Shown here in pieces: positions 1 through 9,306 of a DNA stretch of 64,000 bases. The DNA lies in the NCBI RefSeq assembly GCF_030811685.1, contig NZ_JAUSRF010000013.1, positions 62,001 through 126,000 on the forward strand, written 5' to 3'. The notes under the pieces were generated by a model. That model searched no databases and was not told the DNA's origin. It saw only the letters and a program-made list of their open reading frames with translations. The position numbers were made by a program, and so were the translations under genes. This DNA comes from Neorhizobium huautlense (GTDB taxonomy: Bacteria; Pseudomonadota; Alphaproteobacteria; Rhizobiales; Rhizobiaceae). Numbering within the stretch: position 1 is the first letter of the stretch; every line of letters begins with the position of its first letter.

Positions 1-757
1 CATACCCGTCGCGGAAAGCGATATGCATGACGGCGCAGGCAAGTGCAGCATCGGTGCCGGGGCGCACGGTCAGCGCCATGTCCGCCTGTTTCATCGTCGG
101 GTTGTCGTAGATATCGACCACGACGATTTTTGCGCCGCGTTCCTTGCGGGCTTTTATCGCGTGGGTCATCACATTGACCTGGGTGGAGACGACATTCGAT
201 CCCCAAATCACCACGCAATCGGCCCTGGCGATTTCGCGCGGATCGGGACCACGCAGGTCGCCCGTGCCCATCACATAACCCGTCCAGGCCATGTTGGTGC
301 AGATCGTGCCGAAGAAGCCGGAATATTTTTTGGCGTGGCGCAGGCGCTCGATGCTGTCGCGCTGCACCTGCCCCATCGTGCCCGCATAAAAATACGGCCA
401 GACGGCTTCCGAACCGTGGCGGGCCTCGGCCCTGACGAAGGCATTGGCGATCTCGTCGAGCGCGGCTTCCCAGGAAATCTCCTGCCAATTGCCATCGCCC
501 TTGGCCCCTGCCCGACGCTGCGGCACCAACAGACGGCCGGGATGATACAGCCGCTCGGCGTAGCGCGCGACCTTGGCGCAGATGACGCCTGCCGTATAAC
601 TGTTATCCGCCGAGCCACGCACCCGTCCGATCTTGCCTTCAGCAGTGATATCGATATCGAGCGCGCAGGCCGACGGACAGTCGTGCGGACAGACCGTGTG
701 CGCAACGGAATTGTGGCCGGGCAGGTTTGTGGCGGAGATGGGCGTCGCAATGTTCAT
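1..757 (-). CDS. Molybdopterin oxidoreductase, N-terminal part (cut by window edge)
   Basis: Reverse-strand frame open to the window edge, about 252 residues visible. The N-terminus carries a [4Fe-4S] signature, VCPHDCPSACAL, with Cys23, Cys27 and Cys31, and a fourth Cys at about 60 (GVICAK). It continues into the MopB fold (SWEAALDEIANAF, GTICTNMAWTGYVMGTGD, VVIWGSNVVSTQVN). This is the BisC/formate-dehydrogenase-like superfamily, which binds bis-MGD molybdenum cofactor; the substrate cannot be told from this fragment. I start at the ATG at 757; an in-frame ATG at 775 is possible and neither has a strong ribosome site. It is divergent from rlmJ. moaD and moaE at about 10 kb would feed its cofactor pathway. 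Confidence 0.85.
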   Translation of the reverse strand, partial: MNIATPISATNLPGHNSVAHTVCPHDCPSACALDIDITAEGKIGRVRGSADNSYTAGVICAKVARYAERLYHPGRLLVPQRRAGAKGDGNWQEISWEAALDEIANAFVRAEARHGSEAVWPYFYAGTMGQVQRDSIERLRHAKKYSGFFGTICTNMAWTGYVMGTGDLRGPDPREIARADCVVIWGSNVVSTQVNVMTHAIKARKERGAKIVVVDIYDNPTMKQADMALTVRPGTDAALACAVMHIAFRDGY

Positions 758-834
758 CGGATTTCTATATGGCATGGGCAGGCCCGCAAAAAGCGAGATT
801 TGCGGGTCATCAATTTTATTCATCCGGAGCTGCC

Positions 835-1719
835 ATGAACTACCGCCACATCTACCATGCCGGCAATTTTGCCGACGTCCTGAAGCATGCGGTGCTGGCT
901 CAGCTGGTTCTCTACATGCAGAAGAAGGACAAGGCTTTTCGCGTGCTCGATACACATGCGGGCATCGGCCTTTACGACCTCTCTTCCGAAGAGGCCCAGA
1001 AGACGGGTGAATGGCGCGACGGCATCGGCAAGGTGATGGCGGCGGAATTTTCGCCTGCGGTCGCTGCCGTGCTGAAACCTTATATGGATGCCGTGCGCGA
1101 ACTCAATCCGGGTTTCGAGACCGACGGTGCGCTGAAACTTTATCCCGGTTCGCCAAAACTTTCGCGCATGCTGTTTCGCCCACAGGATCGTCTGGCGGCG
1201 ATGGAACTGCACCCGGAAGACAATACCCGTCTCTCGCGCCTGTTCGAAGGCGACTTCCAGACCCGCGTGACCGAGCTTGACGGCTGGCTGGCGCTTGGCG
1301 CGCATCTGCCGCCGAAGGAAAAGCGTGGCGTGGTGCTGGTCGATCCGCCCTTCGAGCTGGAAGGCGAATACGACCGCCTCGTGAAAGGTCTGGCGACAGC
1401 TTACCGGCGTTTTCCGGGCGGTACCTATTGCCTGTGGTATCCGTTGAAAAAGGGGGCTCCGATCAAGGCTTTTCACGAACAGCTTCAGGCACTCAACATT
1501 CCAAAAATGCTGTGCGCAGAACTGACCGTGATCAGCGACCGCGAGACGACCGGCCTGAACGGCTCCGGCCTGATCATCGTCAATCCGCCCTTCACGCTGA
1601 AGGATGATCTGCATCTGGTTCTGCCGGCGCTGAAGGATGTGATGGCCAAGGACAGATACGCCTCGCAGCGCGCCTTCTGGCTGCGCGGCGAAGAGGTCAT
1701 CGAACGCGACGAGGAATGA
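835..1719 (+). CDS. rlmJ: 23S rRNA (adenine(2030)-N6)-methyltransferase RlmJ
   Basis: 294 residues, the usual length. The start MNYRHIYHAGNFADVLKH matches the highly conserved RlmJ N-terminus. A Rossmann SAM-binding motif LDTHAGIG lies near residue 40 and the catalytic N6-adenine motif DPPF near 170, with TYCLWYPL after it. The enzyme methylates A2030 of 23S rRNA in the cytoplasm. The ATG at 835 is preceded by GGAG at 826-829; the frame is open further upstream, but only this start gives the family N-terminus. It stands alone, divergent from the oxidoreductase, and ends at a strong hairpin shared with the convergent gene. Confidence 0.95.
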   Translation: MNYRHIYHAGNFADVLKHAVLAQLVLYMQKKDKAFRVLDTHAGIGLYDLSSEEAQKTGEWRDGIGKVMAAEFSPAVAAVLKPYMDAVRELNPGFETDGALKLYPGSPKLSRMLFRPQDRLAAMELHPEDNTRLSRLFEGDFQTRVTELDGWLALGAHLPPKEKRGVVLVDPPFELEGEYDRLVKGLATAYRRFPGGTYCLWYPLKKGAPIKAFHEQLQALNIPKMLCAELTVISDRETTGLNGSGLIIVNPPFTLKDDLHLVLPALKDVMAKDRYASQRAFWLRGEEVIERDEE

Positions 1720-1720
1720 A

Positions 1721-1750
1721 AAAAGGCGCCTCCCGGGGCGCCTTTTCTTT
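1721..1750. terminator. Bidirectional intrinsic terminator, rlmJ / YbhN-family gene
   Basis: A perfect 10-bp stem (1721-1730 with 1737-1746) with loop TCCCGG, A-tract on one side and TTTTCTTT on the other. It begins one base after the rlmJ stop and ends at the stop of the convergent gene, so it can serve both. Confidence 0.9.
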
Positions 1751-2716
1751 TCAGCTTTCCTGCTGTTCTCCACGCTTCAGGTCCGGCGGGTTGTTCTGCC
1801 TGAACTGCGAGCGTTCGAAAATGAGGATGACGACCAGCGCCATCACGAACGGGATGATCAGGTAGAACAGCCGGAAGACCAGAAGGGCGGCGATCACATC
1901 CGCCTGGTTCATGTCCGGCAGGCCCATCAGGAAGACCAGTTCCAGCACGCCAAGACCTCCCGGCGCATGCGACAGAAGTGCTGCCGAGAACGAGATCAGA
2001 AAGATGCCAAGCACGATCATGAAGCCGGGATTGCCGGCTTCCGGCAATGCAAAATAGATGATGCCGGCGGCACCGATCAGCTCGATCGGCGCGATGATCA
2101 GCTGCGGCATCACCACTTTCGGTGCCGGATAGAAGATGTTGATGGACCCGAGTTTCAGCGGCTTCAGCTTCATGAAGGACGCAACGACATAAAGGCCGAT
2201 CAGCGCGAGGATCAGAACACCGGTCGCGGCAGACGCCTCGACGGGCACGAGATCGCCGAACCGTTCCATCAGTTCCGGTTCATAGACCAGAACCATGCCG
2301 GCCAGCAGCAAGGTGCCGAGCATGAAGGTGAAGGAGCAGGTGGCGATCAGCACGCCGATTTCGGCCGGCGTCAGGCCACGCGTCGAATAGGCCCGGTAAC
2401 GCACCACCGCACCCGACACGACCGAGGCACCGACATTGTGCGACAGCGCATAGGTGGTGAACGAGCAGATGGTGATGAACCACCAGTCGATCTTCTTGCC
2501 CAGATGCATCAACGCGATGCGATCGTAACCTGCCAGCGCCGCATAGGCGACCAAGGTCGATCCTGCCGCCAGCAGCCAATGCATCATGGGGATCGCCATC
2601 AGACTGTCCCAGACGTCATCCAGAGACAGGCCGCGCAATTCCTTGTAGAGAAGCCATGCCGAAAGCGCTATCGTCAGCGCGCCAACCGTTGGCCAAAGGT
2701 ATTTCTTGAATGTCAT
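1751..2716 (-). CDS. YbhN/UPF0104 family integral membrane protein (LPG-synthase TM domain)
   Basis: 321 residues from the ATG at 2716 (MTFKKYLWPTVGALTIAL), chosen because the first membrane segment follows at once; a longer frame to 2803 adds a charged non-family leader. About eight hydrophobic segments are visible, with the family motifs SHNVGASVVSGAVVRYR and SHAPGGLGVLE, which match the transmembrane half of lysylphosphatidylglycerol synthase (MprF-like/YbhN). There is no C-terminal aminoacyl-transferase domain, so it is the flippase-like part only. The transported lipid is unknown. It is convergent with rlmJ and divergent from the RNase gene. Confidence 0.8.
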   Translation of the reverse strand: MTFKKYLWPTVGALTIALSAWLLYKELRGLSLDDVWDSLMAIPMMHWLLAAGSTLVAYAALAGYDRIALMHLGKKIDWWFITICSFTTYALSHNVGASVVSGAVVRYRAYSTRGLTPAEIGVLIATCSFTFMLGTLLLAGMVLVYEPELMERFGDLVPVEASAATGVLILALIGLYVVASFMKLKPLKLGSINIFYPAPKVVMPQLIIAPIELIGAAGIIYFALPEAGNPGFMIVLGIFLISFSAALLSHAPGGLGVLELVFLMGLPDMNQADVIAALLVFRLFYLIIPFVMALVVILIFERSQFRQNNPPDLKRGEQQES

Positions 2717-2851
2717 TAAGCCGTTTCGCTCTTCACTCCTCACCACGGCCGCGATTTGCTGCCGCCCGCGAAGCAGCAGTTTACCCGCCAAATTCCTAAC
2801 CATTCAACCTTTCCAACGCATTCGTGTTCCAAAGACCGGGATTTTTCGACC

Positions 2852-3544
2852 ATGACGAGGAAGCTTTTCTCCGCCATCCGGCTCGCATCCGCCACCATGC
2901 TGGCGTTTTGCGCCGTTTTGACACCGGCAACGGACGCTTCGTCACAGGAGCGCAATCGGCCGCGCGGTGAAGCTGGCGTGTTCGATTTCTATGTCCTGTC
3001 ATTGTCCTGGTCGCCGACCTTTTGTGATGCACAGAAAGGCGGGCGCAATGCCCAGCAATGCGGTGCGGACAAGGACTTCGGTTTCATCGTGCATGGGCTG
3101 TGGCCGCAATACGAGCGCGGTTACCCGGAATTCTGCAAGGTCGGCGAACCGGGTCGCGTGCCCAACGAACTCGGCCGGCCGCTGTTCGACATCATGCCAT
3201 CGATGGGGCTGATCGGTCATCAATGGCGCAAGCATGGCGCCTGCAGCGGCCTTTCGCAACGTGACTATCTGAAGGCGATCCGCACCGCCTATGATCGTAT
3301 CAAGATGCCGGCAGGCCTTGCCGATCCGACAGCGGCACAGACCCTTTCCACAAGCGCCATCGAGGATGCCTTCATCAAGGACAATCCCGGCATGCAGCCG
3401 CAAGGCATTGCCGTCACCTGTGAGCGCGACAAGCTGGACGAGGTGCGCATCTGCATGACCAAGGATTTTGGTTTCCGCACCTGCCCGGAAGTCGATCGGC
3501 GCAGTTGTTCGCTCTCTCGCGTCAATGTGCCCCCGGCGCAATGA
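2852..3544 (+). CDS. Ribonuclease T2 family protein, secreted
   Basis: 230 residues. An N-terminal signal peptide (MTRKLFSAIRLASATMLAFC, with cleavage likely after TDAS) directs it to the periplasm. Both RNase T2 active-site blocks are intact: CAS1 FIVHGLWP with His81, and CAS2 GHQWRKHGACS with His123 and His128. Six or more cysteines (CDA, QQC, FCK, ACSG, TCE, ICM, RTCPE, RSCS) are consistent with disulfides. Family enzymes cleave single-stranded RNA via 2',3'-cyclic phosphates. The ATG at 2852 places the signal peptide at the N-terminus; a longer frame to 2756 would bury it. A GST gene follows 30 bp later on the same strand. Confidence 0.9.
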   Translation: MTRKLFSAIRLASATMLAFCAVLTPATDASSQERNRPRGEAGVFDFYVLSLSWSPTFCDAQKGGRNAQQCGADKDFGFIVHGLWPQYERGYPEFCKVGEPGRVPNELGRPLFDIMPSMGLIGHQWRKHGACSGLSQRDYLKAIRTAYDRIKMPAGLADPTAAQTLSTSAIEDAFIKDNPGMQPQGIAVTCERDKLDEVRICMTKDFGFRTCPEVDRRSCSLSRVNVPPAQ

Positions 3545-3574
3545 TTTCCTGATCTCCAACATGGTATTCTCGCA

Positions 3575-4171
3575 ATGAAGATCCTCTACTCCCCCGCCTC
3601 CCCCTATTCGGCCAAGTGCCGCATGGCCGCGCGTTACCTGAGCCTCGATGTCGAGGAGGTGAAGACCGACACCAATCAGGAACCGGCCGAGCTGATGGAC
3701 AACAATCCGCTTGGAAAAATTCCGACGCTGCTCACCGCCGACGGCCGCGCGGTCTATGACAGCATCGCCATCATGTCCTATCTCGACCGCCTGTCCGGCA
3801 ATCGGCTCTATCCGAAAAAACACGAGAAGCGCACCGATGCGGAAGTGCTGGAAGCGCTGTGCGACGGCATTACCGACTGCCTGCTTGCCATCGTCTACGA
3901 ACGCCGTTTCCGCCCGGAGGACAAGGTGCACCAGCCGTGGATCGACAAGCAGTGGAGCAAGGTCACGCGCGGCCTCGATTACCTCGAAAAGAACCTGCCG
4001 AAGACCGGCAAGAAGCTGAATGGCGGCCATTTTTCGCTGGCAGCGCTGCTCGGTTATCTGGATCTGCGTTTCGCCGGACAGTGGGAAGAGGATCGCCCCT
4101 TCCTCGCCGCATGGCGCGAAACCTTCGCAAAGCGTTTTAGCGATTATAACGAAATGAAGTCGGCCGGCTGA
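3575..4171 (+). CDS. Glutathione S-transferase family protein
   Basis: 198 residues. The N-terminal thioredoxin-like domain starts MKILYSPASPYSAKCRMAAR, with the cis-Pro motif GKIPTL and the glutathione gamma-glutamyl site DSIAIMSYLDRL. An all-helical C-terminal domain follows (about 85-198, FSLAALLGYLDLRF). A serine next to the Pro-Tyr in the first loop suggests a Ser/Cys-type GST. The substrate is unknown. It lies 30 bp after the RNase T2 gene and is probably co-transcribed with it; a hairpin at 4214-4244 may end the transcript. Confidence 0.88.
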   Translation: MKILYSPASPYSAKCRMAARYLSLDVEEVKTDTNQEPAELMDNNPLGKIPTLLTADGRAVYDSIAIMSYLDRLSGNRLYPKKHEKRTDAEVLEALCDGITDCLLAIVYERRFRPEDKVHQPWIDKQWSKVTRGLDYLEKNLPKTGKKLNGGHFSLAALLGYLDLRFAGQWEEDRPFLAAWRETFAKRFSDYNEMKSAG

Positions 4172-4213
4172 GGCGGTCTCCTCCTCCCCGCAAGGCGTCT
4201 CTACGACCTTAGG

Positions 4214-4244
4214 CTGAGAGCAGGCTGCAAACGCTTGCTCTCAG
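4214..4244 (+). terminator. Hairpin, possible terminator between gst and tctC-like gene
   Basis: A 9-bp perfect stem (CTGAGAGCA with TGCTCTCAG) extends inward by three more pairs including one G-T, with loop TGCAAAC. It is followed by TTCCTCCTCC rather than a clean T-run, so it may be a weak terminator or a site in the leader of the next gene. Confidence 0.5.
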
Positions 4245-4297
4245 TTCCTCCTCCGCTACTATCGCGCTAGCGGCGGGAGGCCGCAGAGGAGGAACTC

Positions 4298-5287
4298 ATG
4301 AAACATTCTGCGTTCACGCGGCGGGCAGCGCTTGCCCTGGCGGGCTCGGCCCTTACCCTGATGTCGCTCGGGTCGGCGGTTCAGGCCCAGAATTTTCCCA
4401 ACAACACCGTCACGCTGGTCGTGCCGTTTGCAGCGGGCGGCTCCACCGATGTGGTCGGACGCGTGGTCGCTCAGAAAATGGGCGAGATTTTAGGCCAGCA
4501 GGTCGTCGTCGAAAACGTGGCGGGTGCCGGCGGTAATCTCGGCGCCGACCGCGTGGCGCGCGCGGAGCCGGACGGCTACACGATCCTGATGGGAACCGTC
4601 GCAACACATGCGCTCAACCCCTTGATCCTCAAGACGAAACCATATGATCCGGAAAAGGATTTTTCACCCGTTTCGCTGCTGGTCGTGGTGCCGAACGTGC
4701 TGGTGGTCAATCCGCAACTGCCGGTCAATTCCGTGCAGGAACTGATCGACCTCCTCAAGAAGGAACCGGACAAATATTCCTACGCCTCATCCGGCAATGG
4801 CACGCCGCTGCATCTCTCCGGTGAACTGTTCAAGTCGATGACCGGCACGACCATGCAGCACGTGCCCTACAAGGGAGCGGGCCCGGCGCTGAACGACCTG
4901 ATCGGCAACCAGATCTCGATCATGTTCGACAACCTGCCCTCCTCCTCCGGCCATATCAAGGGCAAGACCCTGAAGGCGCTTGGCGTGACCACCAAGGAAC
5001 GCGCGCCGTCCTTCCCCGACGTGCCGACGGTGGCGGAAACCGTGCCGGGTTACGAGACCTATACCTGGAATGCGCTGTTTGCACCGGCCGGCACGCCTCC
5101 CGAAGTGGTGGCCAAGCTGAACGAAGCCGCCAATACGGCGCTGAAGGACCCGAAGGTGGCGGAGCGGATGAAGGAATTCAGCGCCACGATCGTCGGTTCG
5201 ACGCCGGAAGACCTTGGCAAACACGTCACCGCCGAACTGGCCAAATGGGGACCGGTGGTGAAGGACGCCAATATCCAGATGGATTGA
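4298..5287 (+). CDS. Tripartite tricarboxylate transporter substrate-binding protein (TctC/Bug family)
   Basis: 329 residues with a signal peptide (KHSAFTRRAALALAGSALT, a twin-Arg-like RR before the hydrophobic core) and cleavage near AVQA-QN. The mature protein shows the Bug family landmarks: VTLVVPFAAGGSTDVVGR near residue 35, VENVAGAGGNLGADRVARA, YASSGNGTPLHLSGE, and MQHVPYKGAGPALNDL. Such proteins bind carboxylates in the periplasm for a TctA/TctB permease. No TctA or TctB gene is adjacent, so this is an orphan. The ribosome site AGGAGGAA before the ATG is strong. Confidence 0.9.
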   Translation: MKHSAFTRRAALALAGSALTLMSLGSAVQAQNFPNNTVTLVVPFAAGGSTDVVGRVVAQKMGEILGQQVVVENVAGAGGNLGADRVARAEPDGYTILMGTVATHALNPLILKTKPYDPEKDFSPVSLLVVVPNVLVVNPQLPVNSVQELIDLLKKEPDKYSYASSGNGTPLHLSGELFKSMTGTTMQHVPYKGAGPALNDLIGNQISIMFDNLPSSSGHIKGKTLKALGVTTKERAPSFPDVPTVAETVPGYETYTWNALFAPAGTPPEVVAKLNEAANTALKDPKVAERMKEFSATIVGSTPEDLGKHVTAELAKWGPVVKDANIQMD

Positions 5288-5312
5288 GGCCCGCCACCTG
5301 CCCAAACGAAAA

Positions 5313-5340
5313 AGGCCGGAAGCTTTCGCTCCCGGCCTCT
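5313..5340. terminator. Bidirectional terminator, tctC-like / outer-membrane protein
   Basis: Stem AGGCCGG with CCGGCCT, one mismatch, then AGC with GCT around a TTTC loop. It is flanked by an A-run on the left and lies between convergent stops. Confidence 0.75.
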
Positions 5341-5363
5341 CGAAACCAATCCGATAATCCGGA

Positions 5364-6008
5364 TTAGAACTTCATGCCGATACCGACCTTGACGCTGTTG
5401 TCGTCAAAACCACGCGAGTAGGTGGTGCCGTCGATGTTGAAGTCCTTCTTCTGGTAGTCGGTGTAGCGGTATTCTACACGAGCGGTGATGTTGTCGGTCA
5501 CCATCGTTTCGACACCGGCGCCAACCGTGTAGCCGACTGCGGTCTTGTCGTCGGAACCGGCAGCGTTGGATACCTTGTTGTTGGCGGCAGCAACACCGGC
5601 CGTACCGTAAACGAGAACCGGGCTGAGGTCGTAACCGACGCGGCCACGAACGGAGCCGTTCCAGCCTTCCTTCATGTCGACACCGCCAGCGGCGCCCTTC
5701 TGATCAGCATAACCGACGTCGGCTTCAACACCGTAAACGATCTGGCCGCTCTGCCAGTTGTAACCGGTGTAGAGCGAACCGCCCCAACCGTCTGCATCGC
5801 TGTGAACGCTGCCGCCCGTCGGGGTGCCGGCGAAGTCGTAGTTGCCGGTGGCGCCGAGGTAATAACCCGACCAGTTGGCAGCCGGAGCCGGCTGTTCAAC
5901 GGCAACCGGTGCTTCCGGGATCTGCTCGACGGCATCAGCAGCCTGGGCAGCCGAGACTGCGATGAGGCTTACGCCGGAAACGATGATGGAAGCGATAAGG
6001 GTACGCAT
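5364..6008 (-). CDS. Outer-membrane beta-barrel protein of the RopB/AopB/Omp25 family
   Basis: 214 residues. A signal peptide (MRTLIASIIVSGVSLIAVSA, cleavage at AQA-AD) and a Pro/Ala/Glu-rich linker precede an eight-strand-like barrel. The barrel starts NWSGYYLGATGNYDF and ends with aromatic Phe (VKVGIGMKF), the outer-membrane assembly signature. Motifs GVEADVGYA, GSVRGRVGYDLSPVLVYGTAG and NITARVEYRYTDY are typical of rhizobial RopB/AopB and Brucella Omp25/31. The start has a textbook site AAAGGAGATTAAGT. The upstream leader is long and AT-rich, with a promoter-like pair at 6193-6221. Family members are often ChvI-controlled and symbiosis- or stress-related; no ChvI box was identified here. 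Confidence 0.9.
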   Translation of the reverse strand: MRTLIASIIVSGVSLIAVSAAQAADAVEQIPEAPVAVEQPAPAANWSGYYLGATGNYDFAGTPTGGSVHSDADGWGGSLYTGYNWQSGQIVYGVEADVGYADQKGAAGGVDMKEGWNGSVRGRVGYDLSPVLVYGTAGVAAANNKVSNAAGSDDKTAVGYTVGAGVETMVTDNITARVEYRYTDYQKKDFNIDGTTYSRGFDDNSVKVGIGMKF

Positions 6009-6167
6009 ACTTAATCTCCTTTAATTCGGGTCGGTGAACGCTGCGAAACCTGTATGGTTCCAAAAACATTCGGTTCGTCGCCCGTTGGAGATGAAAGTGG
6101 AGGTCAATTGCGGAGATGAAAGAGCCGAAATGTGAATTGTTTGTGGCGGAGAGAAGGCTGAATCTGG

Positions 6168-6187
6168 ATGTTGCTTGATCGCAACAT
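6168..6187. promoter_or_regulatory. Perfect inverted repeat in the omp leader, candidate operator
   Basis: ATGTTGC and GCAACAT form 7-bp perfect arms around TTGATC. It sits just downstream of the predicted -10 of the outer-membrane protein gene, where a repressor or RNA hairpin would act on the start of the transcript. Confidence 0.4.
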
Positions 6188-6192
6188 GCACT

Positions 6193-6221
6193 TTATTAAC
6201 CTTACTTAAAAGTTTAAACAA
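6193..6221 (-). promoter_or_regulatory. Candidate sigma-70 promoter for the outer-membrane protein gene
   Basis: Reading on the minus strand, TTGTTT (6221-6216), a 17-bp spacer and TAATAA (6198-6193). Transcription would start near 6186 and give a leader of about 180 nt. The rest of the 372-bp gene-free region 6009-6380 is AT-rich for this genome. I see no convincing gene in it; a 73-codon minus-strand frame at 6021-6242 lacks family features. Confidence 0.45.
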
Positions 6222-6380
6222 GTATATTAATTTTAATCTCAAGCTCTACAGCGCCGCCACTCAAATAATACATCGCGCCAGCTCGTGCAACTATCATTTT
6301 CGATAGCCTTCCACCCGACTCAATCCATGTCTATATGAGGAACAAGACCTATACCCGCAGAGAAGAGCGTAGATTTACCT

Positions 6381-7142
6381 GTGAAATCTCCCAGAACCGT
6401 ACTTGTGACCGGAGCGGCCCGACGGATCGGTGCTGCGATTTGCAGCGATCTGGCGGCAAACGGCTTTGCCGTCGCAATCCATGCGAATGAGGCGATCGAG
6501 GAAGCCGAAAGCCTTGCTGCCCGATTGCGGCAGGAGGGCGCAAAAGCGATCGCCATCCGGGCCAACCTTCTGGACGCGGTCGAAACGGAAAATCTTGTCG
6601 CCCGAGTCGCAGCCGAACTTGGCCCGCTCGGTCTTCTTGTGAACAATGCCTCGATCTTTCGCGAGGACAGTGCCGAGAGTTTTGACGCCGACGCTTTCGA
6701 GCAGCACTTTGCCATCCACGTCAAAGCGCCATCTGTCCTTTCGGCTGCATTTCTGGCGCAACTGCCCACCAATACGTCGGGCCTGATCGTCAACATGATC
6801 GACCAGCGCGTCTGGGCGCTGACGCCGCGCTTCTATTCCTACACGCTATCGAAATCCGCACTCTGGACGGCAACGAAGACGCTGGCCCAGGCTTTCGGCC
6901 CACGCGTGCGCGTCAATGCGATCGGTCCCGGCCCGAGCTTCAAAAGCCCGCGACAGACAGACGAGGACTTTCAGACCCAACTCTCCGCCCTTATATTAAA
7001 GCAGGGTCCGGCACCGGAGGAATTCGGGCGGACGATTCGCTTTCTGTTCAATACGCCCTCGATCACCGGCCAGATGGTCGCGCTCGACGGCGGCCAGCAT
7101 CTGGCGTGGCAAACGCCGGATGTGGCGGAGATCAATGAATGA
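6381..7142 (+). CDS. SDR family reductase of the pteridine-reductase (PTR1/FolM) type
   Basis: 253 residues from a GTG at 6381; no ATG in frame lies before it. The NAD(P) loop is TGAARRIG and the structural motif is NNAS rather than NNAG, both typical of pteridine reductases. The usual catalytic Ser is replaced by Asp (VNMIDQ), followed by Y-x3-K in YSYTLSK. This Asp-Tyr-Lys arrangement is that of PTR1-type enzymes, so reduction of dihydropterin or dihydromonapterin is the best guess. The stop overlaps the uvrC start (ATGA), so the two are translationally coupled. Confidence 0.85.
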   Translation: MKSPRTVLVTGAARRIGAAICSDLAANGFAVAIHANEAIEEAESLAARLRQEGAKAIAIRANLLDAVETENLVARVAAELGPLGLLVNNASIFREDSAESFDADAFEQHFAIHVKAPSVLSAAFLAQLPTNTSGLIVNMIDQRVWALTPRFYSYTLSKSALWTATKTLAQAFGPRVRVNAIGPGPSFKSPRQTDEDFQTQLSALILKQGPAPEEFGRTIRFLFNTPSITGQMVALDGGQHLAWQTPDVAEINE

Positions 7143-9217
7143 ATTCTGCAAAACTGCCCGACGGCGGTGTGCTCTATGACGAGACCGACGAAGACGACGA
7201 TGATTCCGCGCTGGATGCGACAGCGCCGGAAAGCGACGCCGCGCGCCTGACGACGGCGATCGACTGGAACGAGGCGGTCAAAAACGACAATGGCCTCAAG
7301 GGCGCTGACCTGATTGCCGAATTCGTCAAACACCTGCCGAATGCGCCGGGCGTCTATCGCATGTTCAACGAGGCCGGCGACGTGATGTATGTCGGCAAGG
7401 CACGCAGCCTGAAAAAGCGCGTCGGCAATTATGCGCAAGGGCGGCTGCACTCGAACCGCCTGACGCGGATGGTGCGCGAAACCACCCATATGGAATTCGT
7501 CACCACACGGACGGAAACCGAAGCTCTGCTGCTGGAAGCCAACCTGATCAAGCGCCTGCGCCCGCGCTTCAACGTGCTTTTGCGCGACGACAAGTCGTTT
7601 CCCTATATTCTCATCAGCGGCGATCACCGCGCGCCCGCTCTTCTGAAGCATCGTGGCGCGCGCGCGCGAAAAGGCCAGTATTTCGGGCCGTTCGCATCGG
7701 CATCCGCCGTCGGCCGCACCATCAATTCGTTGCAACGCGCCTTTCTGCTGCGCACCTGCACCGACAGCGTGTTCGAGACGCGCACGCGGCCCTGTCTGCT
7801 TTATCAAATCAAGCGCTGTTCCGGCCCCTGCACGCATGAGGTCAGCGATGCGGGGTATGCGGAACTCGTCAAGGAAGCGGCCGACTTCCTGTCCGGCCAG
7901 AGCCAGAACGTCAAAACCGTCATCGCCAAGCAGATGGCTGAAGCCTCGGAAGATCTCGATTTCGAGCGGGCTGCGGTCTATCGCGATCGTCTGGCGGCGC
8001 TTTCCCACGTTCAGAGCCATCAGGGCATCAACCCAGCTGGCGTCGAGGAAGCGGATATTTTTGCCATCCATCACGAGGGTGGGCTGACCTGTATCCAGGT
8101 GTTCTTTTTCCGCACCGGCCAGAACTGGGGCAACCGCGCCTATTTTCCAAAAGCCGACCCGCAGATGCCGGGCGCGGAAGTGCTCAACGCGTTTCTCGCG
8201 CAGTTTTACGATGACAAGCCGGTGCCGAAACAGATCCTGCTTTCGGAAACCGTCGAGGAGCAGGAATTGCTGGCACTGGCCTTTTCGGAAAAGGCCGGAC
8301 ACAAGGTGTCGATATCCGTGCCGCAGCGTGGGGAAAAACGCGATCTGGTCGAACACGTTGCCTCAAACGCACGCGAGGCACATGGACGAAAACTGGCGGA
8401 AACCTCTTCGCAGACGCGCCTATTGGCCGGCTTGGCCGAGACGTTCAAGCTGCCTTACGTGCCGCAGCGCATCGAGATCTACGACAACTCCCACATCATG
8501 GGCACCAATGCCGTGGGCGGCATGGTCGTGGCCGGACCGGAAGGTTTCGTCAAAGGCCAGTACCGAAAGTTCAACATCAAATCGACCGACATCACGCCCG
8601 GAGACGACTTTGGCATGATGAAGGAAGTGATGACGCGGCGCTTCTCCCGCCTGATCAAGGAGGAAGGCATTCCCAACCGCAGCATTTCGGCGGCCACCAG
8701 TACCGAGGAAACGGCGGAAGCCTCACGCGAAGACATCAACGATGCAGCCTTCCCGGCATGGCCGGACGTGATCCTGATCGACGGTGGTCAGGGTCAGATG
8801 ACGGCGGTGCGCGCCATTCTCGACGAACTCGGCATCCGCGACGTGGTGACCGCCATCGGCGTCGCCAAGGGTGTGGACCGCGATGCCGGCCGCGAACGCT
8901 TTTTTGCCGATGGCAAAAGCGATTTTTCGCTGCCGCCGCGCGATCCGGTTCTCTATTTCGTGCAGCGCATGCGCGATGAGGCACACCGCTTTGCCATCGG
9001 TTCACACCGGGCACGGCGCAAGAAGGAAATGATCAAGAACCCGCTCGACGAGATCGCCGGCATCGGCCCCGGCCGCAAGCGCAAGCTTTTGCAGCATTTT
9101 GGCACGGCGAAAGCGGTTTCGCGCGCCGGGTTGAACGATCTGATGGCAGTCGAGGGAATTTCGGAGACTGTCGCCCGCCAAGTTTATAACCATTTCCATG
9201 AGAACCGGACCAACTGA
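7139..9217 (+). CDS. uvrC: Excinuclease ABC subunit C
   Basis: 692 residues. An acidic, non-conserved N-terminal extension of about 60 residues precedes the GIY-YIG nuclease domain ([19 protein letters not shown], residues 69-88). The Cys-rich region ([23 protein letters not shown]), a UVR motif ([19 protein letters not shown]), an RNase H-like nuclease ([30 protein letters not shown]) and C-terminal helix-hairpin-helix motifs ([17 protein letters not shown]) follow. It makes both incisions in nucleotide excision repair. The extension is common in rhizobial UvrC. It overlaps the upstream reductase by ATGA. Confidence 0.96.
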   Translation: MNSAKLPDGGVLYDETDEDDDDSALDATAPESDAARLTTAIDWNEAVKNDNGLKGADLIAEFVKHLPNAPGVYRMFNEAGDVMYVGKARSLKKRVGNYAQGRLHSNRLTRMVRETTHMEFVTTRTETEALLLEANLIKRLRPRFNVLLRDDKSFPYILISGDHRAPALLKHRGARARKGQYFGPFASASAVGRTINSLQRAFLLRTCTDSVFETRTRPCLLYQIKRCSGPCTHEVSDAGYAELVKEAADFLSGQSQNVKTVIAKQMAEASEDLDFERAAVYRDRLAALSHVQSHQGINPAGVEEADIFAIHHEGGLTCIQVFFFRTGQNWGNRAYFPKADPQMPGAEVLNAFLAQFYDDKPVPKQILLSETVEEQELLALAFSEKAGHKVSISVPQRGEKRDLVEHVASNAREAHGRKLAETSSQTRLLAGLAETFKLPYVPQRIEIYDNSHIMGTNAVGGMVVAGPEGFVKGQYRKFNIKSTDITPGDDFGMMKEVMTRRFSRLIKEEGIPNRSISAATSTEETAEASREDINDAAFPAWPDVILIDGGQGQMTAVRAILDELGIRDVVTAIGVAKGVDRDAGRERFFADGKSDFSLPPRDPVLYFVQRMRDEAHRFAIGSHRARRKKEMIKNPLDEIAGIGPGRKRKLLQHFGTAKAVSRAGLNDLMAVEGISETVARQVYNHFHENRTN

Positions 9218-9306
9218 CGCAATCGTCTGTAAAAAAGCCGCGAAAGCCTGTTGACGCTAGCGGCGCAAAACCTCAACTAGGGGAAAAACCCCAGGACAGG
9301 TCAAAA

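Noticed and set aside
6021-6242. Possible 73-residue gene upstream of the outer-membrane protein
   Set aside because: It lies in the AT-rich leader, shows no domain or clear ribosome site, and overlaps the predicted promoter.
6971-8356. A 461-codon minus-strand frame
   Set aside because: It is antisense to uvrC, low in family features and rich in the residues expected of a shadow frame.
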